NCBI GenBank assembly: GCA_000403315.2
Contig: KE159636.1
Span: 1,649,740-1,713,739 of the forward strand
Reading direction: 5' to 3'
Length of the DNA stretch: 64,000 nt
From: Lachnospiraceae bacterium A2
GTDB lineage: Bacteria; Bacillota; Clostridia; Lachnospirales; Lachnospiraceae
This document shows, in pieces, positions 18,131 to 26,902 of the stretch. The notes beneath the pieces are model-generated. The model did not search any database, was not told the DNA's origin, and saw only the letters and a list, made by a program, of their open reading frames with translations. The position numbers and the translations under genes are program-made. Position 1 is the first letter of the stretch. Every line of letters starts with the position of its first letter.

Positions 18131-18314
18131 GTCTTATAGGAAAGACCTTGTCACGCTAAAGCGTGAAAGTGTCTTTCCTATAAGACAAAAAATAATATGC
18201 GCACTCGCACAAGAGGTAAAATATTGCTTCGCAATTGTGCTCGGCGCAGCAAAGTGTCCAGGCCCCTCATGAGTGAGGGGTAGGGGAGCTGAAGTGGGCT
18301 TGCCCACTTTGTTC
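18131..18314. repeat. TATAGGAAAG composite repeat (copy 2, full length)
   Basis: Starts with a perfect 16-bp hairpin GTCTTATAGGAAAGAC (18131-18146) / GTCTTTCCTATAAGAC (18171-18186) holding an inner TCACGC/GCGTGA stem. A GCGCAC...GTGCTCGGCGC block follows, then CCCCTCA-TGAG-TGAGGGG and the palindrome AAGTGGGCTTGCCCACTT, ending TTGTTC. The same series occurs at 31131-31325. It begins exactly at the end of the CPBP terminator T-run. Confidence 0.8.
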
Positions 18315-18420
18315 CTTTATAGGAAAATTCGACTGTTTGCGGACATAAAATAAGCAGGAATTTACCGAACATATGTTAGATAAATCCCTGCCTGTGCATG
18401 ACGATAAGACGATATATGGT

Positions 18421-18594
18421 TTAGAAGATATAAAAGCCTTCCCCGCCAAAATCGTCATCCAATTCATCTTCATTTAAGAAATCATCCATATCAAGAAGGT
18501 CATCCTCGCTCATGCGGCGAATGTCCTCGGATGTCATTCCTTCCGGTGGATGATCCATATATTTTTTGCGTAGTTTCTCTGTATTTGGATTCAT
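18421..18594 (-). CDS. Small acidic protein accompanying the IS91 transposase
   Basis: 57 residues from the ATG at 18594, with an AAGGAGG site 8 bases upstream. The C-terminal half is strongly acidic (MSEDDLLDMDDFLNEDEL, then DDDFGGEG). There is no known domain. It starts 53 bases behind the transposase stop on the same strand, so it is probably co-transcribed. Role unknown; a regulator or a DNA mimic of the transposase would be speculation. Confidence 0.6.
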   Translation of the reverse strand: MNPNTEKLRKKYMDHPPEGMTSEDIRRMSEDDLLDMDDFLNEDELDDDFGGEGFYIF

Positions 18595-18646
18595 ATGCGC
18601 AGCCTCCTTTAAAAGGAGTATATCACAGGAAGGGGATCTGTGAAAG

Positions 18647-19795
18647 TCATGCAGACGACCTTTTTCCACGAGAACGGGACATGGCTTTCTCGTACATTTC
18701 TTCCAGAGAAACACGTTTATGGTTAAAGTATAGCTCTAAAAACAGCATGGTAGTACCGCATTCACATTTTAGAGGGTCATAGCCAAAGGCAGAGAGAATG
18801 GCGGTGCGCCACTGGTTAAAGCTTCTGTATACATGATGCTTTTCACGGGAGACAGCCCGGCGGAGCTTTTTATCAATCTCCCGGTGGCGGGCGTAAAGGC
18901 CGCCATAGCGGATCATTTTATAATGCTTTTCCGGGATATGCTGGATGAGACGCTGTATGAATTCCATAACGGGAATAGTTTCTTCCACGTACCTGTCATC
19001 TTCGTGTCGGTTGTAGTGGAAAGTGACAGAGTCACCATCGTATCTGTCGATTCTTGAGGTGGCGATCACGGGACGGCCAAGATAGCGCCCGATGTATTTT
19101 ACAACCGTTTTGGGATCGCATTTGTTTGGTTTGGCATACACGTAGAACCCCTCTGGATGTTCCTTATAACAGAGAGCTTTCACCTTATTAAAGGAAGGGC
19201 CGATCTCTGCCTCCATCTCATTAAGAAGGGCGGTACGGAAAGCGTTGCGGAGATAGGTGTAGTTGAAATAACTGACATTGCGCCAGAAACCGTTGCCGCC
19301 GTACCCGCCTTCAGAAATGAGACAATGGATATGGGGGTTCCATTTTAAATCCCTTCCAAAGGTATGGAGAACCATGATAAAACCGGGAGTGAAATTCATT
19401 GACTTGTTCTGCTTGTAAAACATTCGGGAAACAGCACTGTTCACGGCATGGAAGAGACAGTCAAGCAATGTTCGGTCATCAAGGAAAAACTTTCGTAGGT
19501 TTTTGTCAATGGTAAAAACACAATGCCGGTGGGTGACGTTAACCAGCTTAAAGGACATGGACGTAGTGCGCTGCATGGCATAGAGATTTCCACAGGTAGG
19601 GCAGAAACGGCTGTGGCAGCGGAAAGGGACGAATTTGAGTTTTCCACAGTGAGGGCAGCCGTACATGGCACCGCCGAAAGCGGGGTCGCCACAGCCTATC
19701 ATTTTATCCACGTTTTCTATGACAGACAGACGTGGATGTAATGTATAAATCATTTCTTCATAATGGTCCTTAAAAATATCTTGTAGTATGCTCAT
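18647..19795 (-). CDS. IS91-family transposase
   Basis: 382 residues. An N-terminal zinc-binding region (CPHCG...CHSRFCPTCG) is followed by the HUH motif in WNPHIHCLIS, and the paired-tyrosine motif YIGRY in KYIGRYLGRPVIA. These are the hallmarks of rolling-circle IS91/ISCR transposases, which nick at one end and move single strands. No frameshift is seen, so it may be active. The ribosome site is weak. Confidence 0.9.
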   Translation of the reverse strand: MSILQDIFKDHYEEMIYTLHPRLSVIENVDKMIGCGDPAFGGAMYGCPHCGKLKFVPFRCHSRFCPTCGNLYAMQRTTSMSFKLVNVTHRHCVFTIDKNLRKFFLDDRTLLDCLFHAVNSAVSRMFYKQNKSMNFTPGFIMVLHTFGRDLKWNPHIHCLISEGGYGGNGFWRNVSYFNYTYLRNAFRTALLNEMEAEIGPSFNKVKALCYKEHPEGFYVYAKPNKCDPKTVVKYIGRYLGRPVIATSRIDRYDGDSVTFHYNRHEDDRYVEETIPVMEFIQRLIQHIPEKHYKMIRYGGLYARHREIDKKLRRAVSREKHHVYRSFNQWRTAILSAFGYDPLKCECGTTMLFLELYFNHKRVSLEEMYEKAMSRSRGKRSSA

Positions 19796-19839
19796 GAGAC
19801 CATTATGCAGGAAAACGATAAAAAAAGAAACCCCTAATT

Positions 19840-19892
19840 CCCCTCATGAGTGAGGGGTTCGGGGAGCTGAAGTGGGCTTGCCCACTTTGTTC
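19840..19892. repeat. Partial composite repeat (distal part only)
   Basis: CCCCTCATGAGTGAGGGG hairpin, then GGGGAGCTGAAGTGGGC, TTGCCCACTTTGTTC. It is nearly identical to 18263-18314 in the same orientation, with a one-base difference in the GGTTC/GGTA junction. It flanks the upstream side of the IS91 transposase. Confidence 0.75.
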
Positions 19893-19939
19893 TCAAAATC
19901 ACGGAAAAATAAAAATACAAAAGAATATCATGGCAACAA

Positions 19940-19968
19940 TTGACAGAAAAAGAAACTTTTGCTATATT
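19940..19968 (+). promoter_or_regulatory. Sigma-A promoter for the acyl-CoA dehydrogenase fusion
   Basis: TTGACA (19940-19945), 17-base spacer, TATATT (19963-19968). It lies 95 bases ahead of the start codon, in the AT-rich stretch behind the IS91 region. Confidence 0.7.
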
Positions 19969-20063
19969 AAAATTAGTAAAAATATATAGATATCCAGCAG
20001 TTTTCAAATGTCATATCTGGCAATATTTTGTAAAATGACAACCAAGAAAAGGAGGTAATTGCT

Positions 20064-21980
20064 ATGTTATTCCAAACCACGACAGAACACGAAGCGCTGC
20101 GGGCTAAAATCCGTGCCTTTGCGGAGGAGGAAATAAAGCCCATTGCTTTTTCCTTAGACCAGGGGAACCAATTTCCAGAGGAGGCCGTGAAAAAGCTTGC
20201 GGAACTGGGGTTAATGGGAATCCCTTATCCCAAAGAGTACGGAGGGGCAGGGCTTGACGTTACCAGCTATGCCATTGCGGTGGAAGAACTTTCCAGGGTG
20301 GACGGCGGTTCCGGCGTTATTTTGTCCGCCCATGTTTCCCTGGGTTCCTTCCCGATTTTTGCATTTGGGAATGAGGAACAGAAGCAGAAATATCTGGTTC
20401 CTCTGGCAAAAGGGGAAAAGATTGCCGCATTTGGCCTGACGGAGCCCAACGCAGGATCGGATGCAGGGGGCACGGAAACTACTGCTTTGGATAAAGGCAG
20501 CTATTACCTCTTAAACGGCGGGAAGATTTTCATTACCAATGCGCCCAGGGCGGATACTTATGTAGTGTTTGCAGTGACTACGCCGGATATCGGGACCCGG
20601 GGAATTTCCGCTTTTATTGTGGAAAAAGGCTGGGATGGCTTTGAATTTGGCGACCATTATGATAAAATGGGCATCCGCTCCTCCACAACGGCGGAACTGA
20701 TTTTCAACGACGTGAAGGTTCCGAAGGAGAACTTATTAGGGAAAGAAGGGGAAGGCTTTAAAATAGCCATGGCTACCTTGGACGGCGGGCGCATTGGGAT
20801 TGCAGCCCAGGCCCTTGGGATTGCCCAGGGCGCATTTGAGCAGGCGTTGGATTATTCCAAGGAACGTATCCAGTTCGGGAAGCCCATTGCAGCCCAGCAG
20901 GGGATTTCCTTTAAGCTGGCGGATATGGCTACCAAGCTGCGCTGTGCCCGGTTCCTGGTGTACTCTGCCGCAGAGCTGAAAGAAGCCCATGATCCTTACG
21001 CCATGGAAGCTGCTATGGCAAAAATGTATGCTTCTGACATTGCCCTTGAGGTTACCAATAGCGCTATGCAGATTTTCGGCGGCACTGGTTTCTTAAAAGG
21101 CATGGATGTGGAACGGATGTACCGGGATGCTAAAATCACTACTATTTATGAAGGGACAAATGAAATCCAGCGGGTAGTCATCGCTTCCCACCTGATTGGC
21201 AGGATGCCAAAAGATTCTAAGGGCGGCGGGAGCCGTTCTGTGTCAAAGAAGCCAGCTCCCATTACCGGGGTGCGCAAAGGCCATATCTTCCGGGACGGAG
21301 GCGCAGAGGAGAAGGTAAAAGCGCTGGCGGAAGCCCTGAAAAAGGACGGCCATGACTTTACGGTAGGCATCCCGGCTGATACGCCGATTGCACAGGCGGA
21401 ACGGGTAGTTTCCGCTGGGAAAGGCATTGGCAGCAAGGAAAATATGAAGCTGATCGAGGACCTTGCCCATGCGGCCGGGGCAGCCATCGGGTCTTCCCGC
21501 CCAGTGGCAGAAACCTTGAAATACGTGCCCCTGAGCCGTTACGTGGGGATGTCCGGCCAGAAATTCCGGGGGAACCTCTACATCGCCTGTGGGATTTCCG
21601 GGGCAACCCAGCACTTAAAGGGCATCAAGGACGCTTCCACTATTGTGGCAATCAATAAAAATGGAAATGCGCCAATCTTTAAGAACTGCGACTATGGGAT
21701 TGTGGGGGACGTAAATGAAATCCTGCCCCTGCTGGCCGAAGCCCTGGGCACCGGGGAGAAACAGCCTGCGCCCCCAATGGTGAAAATGAAACGCCCGCCC
21801 GTCCCGAAACCAACCCCAATCGGCAAGCGGTATGTCTGCGGGGGGTGTGGCTATGAGTATATCCCGGAGGTTGGGGACGAGGATTCCGGCGCGGCTCCTG
21901 GGACGCTGTTCGAAAAACTGCCTTCTGACTGGGTATGCCCGGAATGTGCCGAGGGCAAAGACCAGTTTATAGAAAGTTAA
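20064..21980 (+). CDS. Acyl-CoA dehydrogenase - ETF-alpha domain - rubredoxin fusion
   Basis: 638 residues in three parts. Residues 1-385 are an acyl-CoA dehydrogenase ([19 protein letters not shown], then the catalytic Glu in [10 protein letters not shown]). Residues about 410-565 carry the ETF-alpha FAD-binding signatures: [27 protein letters not shown] and [11 protein letters not shown]. Residues 585-635 are a rubredoxin with two CxxC knuckles ([10 protein letters not shown], then WVCPECAEG). Electrons from an acyl-CoA could thus pass FAD-FAD-Fe within one chain. No ETF-beta gene is adjacent. AAAGGAGG lies upstream. The next gene is a flavodiiron protein, a typical rubredoxin partner. The substrate chain length is unknown. 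Confidence 0.9.
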   Translation: MLFQTTTEHEALRAKIRAFAEEEIKPIAFSLDQGNQFPEEAVKKLAELGLMGIPYPKEYGGAGLDVTSYAIAVEELSRVDGGSGVILSAHVSLGSFPIFAFGNEEQKQKYLVPLAKGEKIAAFGLTEPNAGSDAGGTETTALDKGSYYLLNGGKIFITNAPRADTYVVFAVTTPDIGTRGISAFIVEKGWDGFEFGDHYDKMGIRSSTTAELIFNDVKVPKENLLGKEGEGFKIAMATLDGGRIGIAAQALGIAQGAFEQALDYSKERIQFGKPIAAQQGISFKLADMATKLRCARFLVYSAAELKEAHDPYAMEAAMAKMYASDIALEVTNSAMQIFGGTGFLKGMDVERMYRDAKITTIYEGTNEIQRVVIASHLIGRMPKDSKGGGSRSVSKKPAPITGVRKGHIFRDGGAEEKVKALAEALKKDGHDFTVGIPADTPIAQAERVVSAGKGIGSKENMKLIEDLAHAAGAAIGSSRPVAETLKYVPLSRYVGMSGQKFRGNLYIACGISGATQHLKGIKDASTIVAINKNGNAPIFKNCDYGIVGDVNEILPLLAEALGTGEKQPAPPMVKMKRPPVPKPTPIGKRYVCGGCGYEYIPEVGDEDSGAAPGTLFEKLPSDWVCPECAEGKDQFIES

Positions 21981-22076
21981 GTCTGCAATTAATAAATTTC
22001 GAGCTGTAAATATATGGTTTTGCCGGGGGCGGCGGCAGCGGCGTACCCCGGCGCATAGAAGAAGGAGGAAGATCAT

Positions 22077-23291
22077 ATGTATTGTGTACGGAAAGTCACA
22101 GACGATTTATACTGGGTAGGCGCTAACGACCACAGGCTCCACCTGTTTGAAAATATCCATCCAATCCCCCATGGCGTAAGCTATAATGCATACTTGCTGC
22201 TGGACAAGGAAACTGTCTTGTTTGACACAGTGGACTGGTCTGCATGCCGGCAGCTTTTGGAGAACTTAGACCATGTGCTGGACGGCCGTACGCTGGACTG
22301 GCTGGTAGTCAACCATATGGAGCCGGACCATGGGGCTTCGGTGGAAGAAATCCTGCTGCGCTACCCAGATGTGAAAGTGATTTCCACAGAAAAAGCGTTT
22401 ATGCTGATGCGCCAGTTCGGGTTCCATCCGGATACCCATGAGTGCGTGACTGTCAAGGAAGGGGATACCCACTGCTTTGGGAGCCATACGGTGACTTTTG
22501 TGGAAGCCCCCATGGTCCATTGGCCGGAAGCTATGGTGACCTTTGACACCACCAACGGCGTGCTGTTTTCCGCAGATGCCTTCGGCTCATTCATTGCATT
22601 GGATGGAAAGCTGTTTGCAGATGAAGTGGATTTTGACCGGGATTGGATTGACGAGGCCCGCCGTTACCTGACAAATATTGTTGGGAAATATGGCCCACAT
22701 ATCCAGCTCCTTTTGAAAAAAGCAGGGGGGATTTTAGACCAGATTAAATATATCTGTCCCTTACACGGCCCGGTATGGCGTGAGAATTTAGGATATTTCG
22801 TGGATAAATACGACAAATGGAGCCGTTACGAGCCGGAAGAAAAAGGCGTACTGATAGCCTATGCATCCATGTATGGGAATACGGAAGGGGCTGCGCAGGC
22901 CCTTGCCAGCAGGCTTTGCGAGAAGGGCTGCACCAATGTGGCTGTGTATGACGTGTCCAACACCCATGTGTCCTACCTGATTTCAGAAGCCTTCAAGTAC
23001 AGCCATATTGTGCTGGCTTCGGTAACCTATAACCTTGGGATTTACCCGGTGATGCATAATTTCCTGATGGACATGAAGGCGTTAAACCTCCAGAAACGTA
23101 CCTTTGCCTTGGTGGAAAATGGCTCTTGGGCCTGCAAGTCCGGGGACTTAATGCAGAAATTTATTGACGAGGAATTAAAGGATATGACAGTGCTGAACGA
23201 AAGGTTAAGCATTGCATCCTCCATGGGCGCAGATAAAAATGTGGATTTGGATGCACTGGCAGACGCCATTGTGGACTCTATGAAGGAATAA
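22077..23291 (+). CDS. fprA: Flavodiiron protein (FprA-type oxygen/NO reductase)
   Basis: 404 residues. The N-terminal beta-lactamase-like diiron domain has NHMEPDHGAS (HxExDH ligands) at about 81 and later Asp/His ligands (FSADAFGSF, ICPLHGPVW). From about 255 a flavodoxin domain binds FMN (IAYASMYGNTEGAA). In anaerobes these enzymes reduce oxygen to water, or NO, with electrons usually supplied by rubredoxin. The upstream fusion protein ends in a rubredoxin domain, which makes it the likely donor. An AGGAGG site is present. Confidence 0.93.
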   Translation: MYCVRKVTDDLYWVGANDHRLHLFENIHPIPHGVSYNAYLLLDKETVLFDTVDWSACRQLLENLDHVLDGRTLDWLVVNHMEPDHGASVEEILLRYPDVKVISTEKAFMLMRQFGFHPDTHECVTVKEGDTHCFGSHTVTFVEAPMVHWPEAMVTFDTTNGVLFSADAFGSFIALDGKLFADEVDFDRDWIDEARRYLTNIVGKYGPHIQLLLKKAGGILDQIKYICPLHGPVWRENLGYFVDKYDKWSRYEPEEKGVLIAYASMYGNTEGAAQALASRLCEKGCTNVAVYDVSNTHVSYLISEAFKYSHIVLASVTYNLGIYPVMHNFLMDMKALNLQKRTFALVENGSWACKSGDLMQKFIDEELKDMTVLNERLSIASSMGADKNVDLDALADAIVDSMKE

Positions 23292-23320
23292 TGTGGAATG
23301 TGCCCTGTTGGCCTTATAAT

Positions 23321-23516
23321 AAGGGGCTGTCGCACTAATATAGTTACTTGTTCAAAAGGTCTTGCCGCTTATGCGGCAAAGACAGAATACACAAAATTAC
23401 TCTGGGGAAGCTAGCTTCCCCAGATATTTTTTGTGAATTTTGTTTGCATTGCTTTTCAATGTAAACCTTTTGAACAAATTTATGTGTTGTAATTTTCGTT
23501 AGTGCGACAGCCCCTT
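23321..23516. repeat. MITE-like element with cloverleaf core (copy 2)
   Basis: Perfect 18-bp terminal inverted repeats AAGGGGCTGTCGCACTAA (23321-23338) and TTAGTGCGACAGCCCCTT (23499-23516). An inner 13-bp stem TTGTTCAAAAGGT (23348-23360) / ACCTTTTGAACAA (23465-23477) encloses three hairpins: TTGCCGC/GCGGCAA, CTGGGGAAGCTAGCTTCCCCAG, and TTTGCATTG/CAATGTAAA. It lies between two convergent transcripts and can terminate both. There is no ORF inside. Confidence 0.85.
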
Positions 23517-23547
23517 GTGCTGCAGCTTACCACAAAGGCAGGCAGCA

Positions 23548-24303
23548 TCAGACCCAACGCTGGAGCGATGCAAGCATATGACCCCGCACGTCCATGTGGT
23601 AAAGCTGATCCAGCAGGGAGAGGTCAAAATCATCAATGCTGGATAAGCTTTGTATCTGCCCATGGTCCAGAAGAAGCACAGTGTCTGCAAAGGATAATGC
23701 AAGGTTCATGTCATGGAATACTCCCACCACGCAGCGTCCGCCAGCGGCAGACCAAGCTTTTAGGCTTTCAATCAGCTCTACTTGGTAGCGTAGGTCCAGA
23801 TGGTTGGTGGGCTCGTCCAGCAGGATGGCTTTGGGTTCTTGGGCGAAGGTCCGGGCAAGGAACACGCGCTGTAGCTGCCCGCCGGAAAGCCGTGTCACAA
23901 GGTGTTCCCGCAGGAACCATGTGCCGGTCAGGCGCAGGCTTTCCTCCACAGCGCGGCGGTCTGCTGCGCTTTCCCCAGACAGCAGGCCGCTTGCCTGATG
24001 GGCGTAGCGGCCCAGCATTACGGCTTCATAAACGGTATAATCAAACGTAGCCGGGGAAAATTGGCTCATCAGAGCCATTTTCTGGGCGCGCTGGCGGATA
24101 GGCAGCGTACGCAGGTTGCTGCCCATCAGTTCCATGGAGCCGCTGCTGGGCAATAGGCCTGCTAACGCCCGCAGAAGCGTGGTTTTTCCACAGCCGTTGG
24201 GGCCTAAGATGCACAGCTTTTCCCCTTCTTTGACATGGAACGAGATATCCTTGACAATTGGCGGCCCACCATAACCGCAGCTTAAATGTTCAATTCGTAA
24301 CAT
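23548..24303 (-). CDS. ABC transporter ATPase, BtuD/FecE type
   Basis: 251 residues from ATG 24303 (GGAGG, 5 bases). Walker A LGPNGCGKTTLL, signature LSGGQLQRVFLAR, Walker B AILLDEPTNHLDL. It powers import of a cobalamin- or iron-siderophore-type ligand with the permease and binding protein encoded upstream. Cobalamin is favoured by context, because the neighbouring pdu operon needs B12, but the sequence alone does not decide. Confidence 0.9.
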   Translation of the reverse strand: MLRIEHLSCGYGGPPIVKDISFHVKEGEKLCILGPNGCGKTTLLRALAGLLPSSGSMELMGSNLRTLPIRQRAQKMALMSQFSPATFDYTVYEAVMLGRYAHQASGLLSGESAADRRAVEESLRLTGTWFLREHLVTRLSGGQLQRVFLARTFAQEPKAILLDEPTNHLDLRYQVELIESLKAWSAAGGRCVVGVFHDMNLALSFADTVLLLDHGQIQSLSSIDDFDLSLLDQLYHMDVRGHMLASLQRWV

Positions 24304-24434
24304 AGCAACCTCCAATTCTGCAAAGCCTTCCGCGCTGCAGTTATATCCAATGGGAATTCAATGTTACATGTATAATCCCCAATTCAAAACTGCATGGGAG
24401 GAAGGGAACTATATCAGTGCGCATGTCTGCACAG

Positions 24435-25460
24435 TTATCCCCGGTTTTTGCGCCCTGCAAAAAAGATGTAAAGGAAAAAAGGCGCCCCCAGCAGTGCGGT
24501 AATGGCTCCAATGGGAATCTCCCGGGCAGGGACTAAGGTCCGGGCTGCCAAATCGCACAGTACAAGGAACGTGCCGCCAAACAGGGCACTGGCGGGGAGC
24601 ACTTTCCTATGGGCAGCGCCAAACCAGCGGCGTACAATGTGGGGCGCAATTAGGTCCACAAAGCCGATAATGCCGACGAAAGCCACTGCGGCGCCAGTCA
24701 GGGCCGCTATGGCAGCCAGCAGGATGCGTTTGTGCTTGATCAAATCCACCCCCATTGCCTGGGCTGACTCTTCGCCGAAGGTCATCACATCCAGCTCACG
24801 GGCATAACATAGGAAAAAGACAAGCCCAAGGGCTGTGGCTATGGCCAATACCCATACGGCATTCCACTCTTTCATGGAAAAGCTGCCTAACAGCCAAAGC
24901 TGTACCCGCTCGGCGTAGGATGGCGAACTGGTTGCAAGAAGGTTCATGACAGCATTGCAGAACAAGGAAAACACGGTTCCCACTAGGATGATTGTCACGT
25001 TCGACACCCCCCTGTCTAAGCGGGAGGAAAGGAACACTACCAAAAATACAGTGGCTAGGGCAAATCCTAAGCTGACGCTGGGCAATAAAAATGCGCCAAG
25101 GCCTGTTGCGGCCAAGCCAAAGGTGATTACGATGGCTGCGCCCAGCCCAGCCCCGGCAGATATGCCAAGGCCAAACGGGGAAGCCAGCGGGTTTTGCAGG
25201 ATAGATTGGGTTATTGTGCCGCCCATTGCCAGCGCCGCCCCGGTGAGGAACGCCAGTATGACCCGTGGGAGGCGCATGTTCAGCACCATGGCCGGATAGC
25301 TGGCAGGCAGGGAATTTGGCAGTGCCGTGCCAAACAGATGGTTTGCGGTGATGGCTAGGATATCCCCGGGAGCCACATACACGCTGCCTATACCGATGCC
25401 CAGAAGCAGTGCGGCCACTGCTGCAACAAGCAGCACAACCATTTTTGTCCGGTACTTCAT
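24435..25460 (-). CDS. ABC transporter permease, BtuC/FecCD type
   Basis: 341 residues with about ten hydrophobic helices. It has the FecCD pattern: RLPRVILAFLTGAALAMGGT, QSILQNPLASPFGLGISAGA, and the coupling segment GFVDLIAPHIVRRWFGAAH. It overlaps the binding-protein gene by four bases (ATGA). Confidence 0.92.
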   Translation of the reverse strand: MKYRTKMVVLLVAAVAALLLGIGIGSVYVAPGDILAITANHLFGTALPNSLPASYPAMVLNMRLPRVILAFLTGAALAMGGTITQSILQNPLASPFGLGISAGAGLGAAIVITFGLAATGLGAFLLPSVSLGFALATVFLVVFLSSRLDRGVSNVTIILVGTVFSLFCNAVMNLLATSSPSYAERVQLWLLGSFSMKEWNAVWVLAIATALGLVFFLCYARELDVMTFGEESAQAMGVDLIKHKRILLAAIAALTGAAVAFVGIIGFVDLIAPHIVRRWFGAAHRKVLPASALFGGTFLVLCDLAARTLVPAREIPIGAITALLGAPFFLYIFFAGRKNRG

Positions 25461-26539
25461 TTTGCCGTGAAATAATCCGGATAAAGAATTTCGGCCATCT
25501 GGCGCATGGCTTTTATAATGTTGTGGTTTGGCTGGGAGGAAGCATTGCTGTCGATGCAGTGGACGTTTTTGTCAGCAACGGCAGTAATGCCTGCCCAACC
25601 GTCCCGGCTTAGGATTTCCTGCACAGGGTCTTCCATATAGTTTGCATTTGTAAAAATAGCGTCTGGGTTGGCAGCTACAATGGTTTCCCCCTCTATCGTC
25701 ATCCACCCTTGCTGGTCAGCCAGAATATTCTTGGCACCAATCCATTCTATCATTTCATTGAGGAAAACACCGTTGCCAAAGCTGTACATATTTGGGGCAG
25801 GGGCAACTTCAAAGTAGACGCGTTTGCGTTCCTCCTGCGGGATTTTGGCTGCAATATCGGCCAGTTCCTTAAGCTGTGCGTTGAAATCATCTAACAGGGC
25901 GCTTCCGGCCTCGGATGCCCCAAGGGCAGTGGCAAGGAATTCCATATCGCTCTTAATGCCGGCAATGTCGTCAGGATTGGGGACGCAGATGACACAGGTT
26001 CCTGCATCTGTAAGGGCTTGGTAGGGTGATTCTTGGTCGTAGAGTGTTTCATTTGTGACAAGCAGCAGATCAGGGGCAAGGGCAGCCAGCTGCTCCATGT
26101 CCGGGTTGGTAATCTCAAAGGTCGGGACGCCTTCTGGCAGGCCCTCTACGTCGGCGCTGTAGATGTCATAGCCTGTGACTTTATCTCCCATGCCAAGGGC
26201 AGTCACGATTTCAGACAAGGAAGGAGCCAGCACGACAATGGAATTTATTTGTTCTGGGACAGTGATTTTGGCTCCGCTGGGGTCTGTCATGGTAAGCTTG
26301 CCATCTGCCGCTGCAGTCCCGCTGCCGGGTTCTTCGGCGCTGCCGCCATTTTCCGTAGTATCGCCGTCAGATTTTGCAGTCCCGTTGCCAGGATCTTCGG
26401 CGTTGCTGCTGTTTTCTTCAGCGTCTTTGCCGGATTCCTGTGCCTGGCTGTTGCCTTGCGGTTCCTTGCCCGTGCCGCCGCAGGCACATAGGGCTAACAT
26501 GGTAACAGTGATGAGGATGGAAAGTAATTTCTTTTTCAT
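25457..26539 (-). CDS. Cobalamin/siderophore-type substrate-binding lipoprotein
   Basis: 360 residues from ATG 26539 (AAGGAG upstream); a longer frame to 26596 exists but lacks a ribosome site. The signal peptide ends in LALCAC (lipobox). A roughly 65-residue Ser/Gly/Asp/Glu-rich linker with internal near-repeats (EDPGNGTA, EEPGSGTA) tethers a BtuF-type class III binding domain: INSIVVLAPSLSEIVTALG, APDLLLVTNET, and ANPDAIFTNANY. It is the first gene of the transporter operon. Confidence 0.88.
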   Translation of the reverse strand: MKKKLLSILITVTMLALCACGGTGKEPQGNSQAQESGKDAEENSSNAEDPGNGTAKSDGDTTENGGSAEEPGSGTAAADGKLTMTDPSGAKITVPEQINSIVVLAPSLSEIVTALGMGDKVTGYDIYSADVEGLPEGVPTFEITNPDMEQLAALAPDLLLVTNETLYDQESPYQALTDAGTCVICVPNPDDIAGIKSDMEFLATALGASEAGSALLDDFNAQLKELADIAAKIPQEERKRVYFEVAPAPNMYSFGNGVFLNEMIEWIGAKNILADQQGWMTIEGETIVAANPDAIFTNANYMEDPVQEILSRDGWAGITAVADKNVHCIDSNASSQPNHNIIKAMRQMAEILYPDYFTAK

Positions 26540-26612
26540 AATTTGGAGTATCTCCTTTCGTATGTGTGTGGACAGGCATAGCGCCATGACAAGCAAAGGC
26601 TATGTTTCCTAA

Positions 26613-26641
26613 ATAGTAAGTGAGTTCCCGGGGGATGTCAA
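26613..26641 (-). promoter_or_regulatory. Sigma-A promoter of the BtuFCD-like operon
   Basis: Minus strand: TTGACA (26641-26636), 17-base spacer, TACTAT (26618-26613). The leader to ATG 26539 is about 65 bases, too short for a cobalamin riboswitch, and no B12-box is visible. Confidence 0.8.
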
Positions 26642-26774
26642 CCTGTAAAAATTTGTTTCTGCAATTTTAACTGCAATATTTTGCTGTTTTTCCCAAATAA
26701 TCGTTTCTAAGTACAGAAGAGTGGGGGATTGATGCAGCAGGATGACAAAAAAGTATCTTTGTGGCAAAAAGGAA

Positions 26775-26803
26775 TTGTGTGGACAGGATTCTTTTGTTAT
26801 AAT
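26775..26803 (+). promoter_or_regulatory. Sigma-A promoter of the PocR-like regulator
   Basis: TTGTGT (26775-26780), 17 bases, perfect TATAAT (26798-26803). It lies inside the longest possible reading frame of the next gene, which argues that translation starts downstream at 26903. Confidence 0.7.
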
Positions 26804-26902
26804 GGAAATAACAGTAACGGTTCATATGGGGGAAGGTGCACAGTGCTGTTGCAGGCGCCTGCGGGGCGCCAAGAGATGGGATTATGCTGGGAGATGGGTT
26901 TT

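Larger units (their letters stand above)
18371..19892 (-). mobile_element. IS91-family (HUH, Y2) insertion element, ends approximate
   Basis: Holds a complete IS91-type transposase and a small downstream gene. On the minus strand the sequence leaving the element at about 18371 is followed by GTTC, the tetranucleotide that IS91 elements use at their ori end, but I cannot prove this boundary. The upstream end is uncertain too; it carries a partial copy (19840-19892) of the repeat seen at 18263-18314, so the transposase lies between direct repeats. Confidence 0.55.

Noticed and set aside
26540-26728. Cobalamin riboswitch before the BtuFCD-like operon
   Set aside because: The promoter leaves only about 65 bases of leader, and no B12-box or matching fold is visible.
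26729-26902. N-terminal extension of the PocR-like protein from TTG 26729
   Set aside because: A perfect sigma-A promoter (26775-26803) lies inside it, the residues look random, and a good ribosome site serves ATG 26903.
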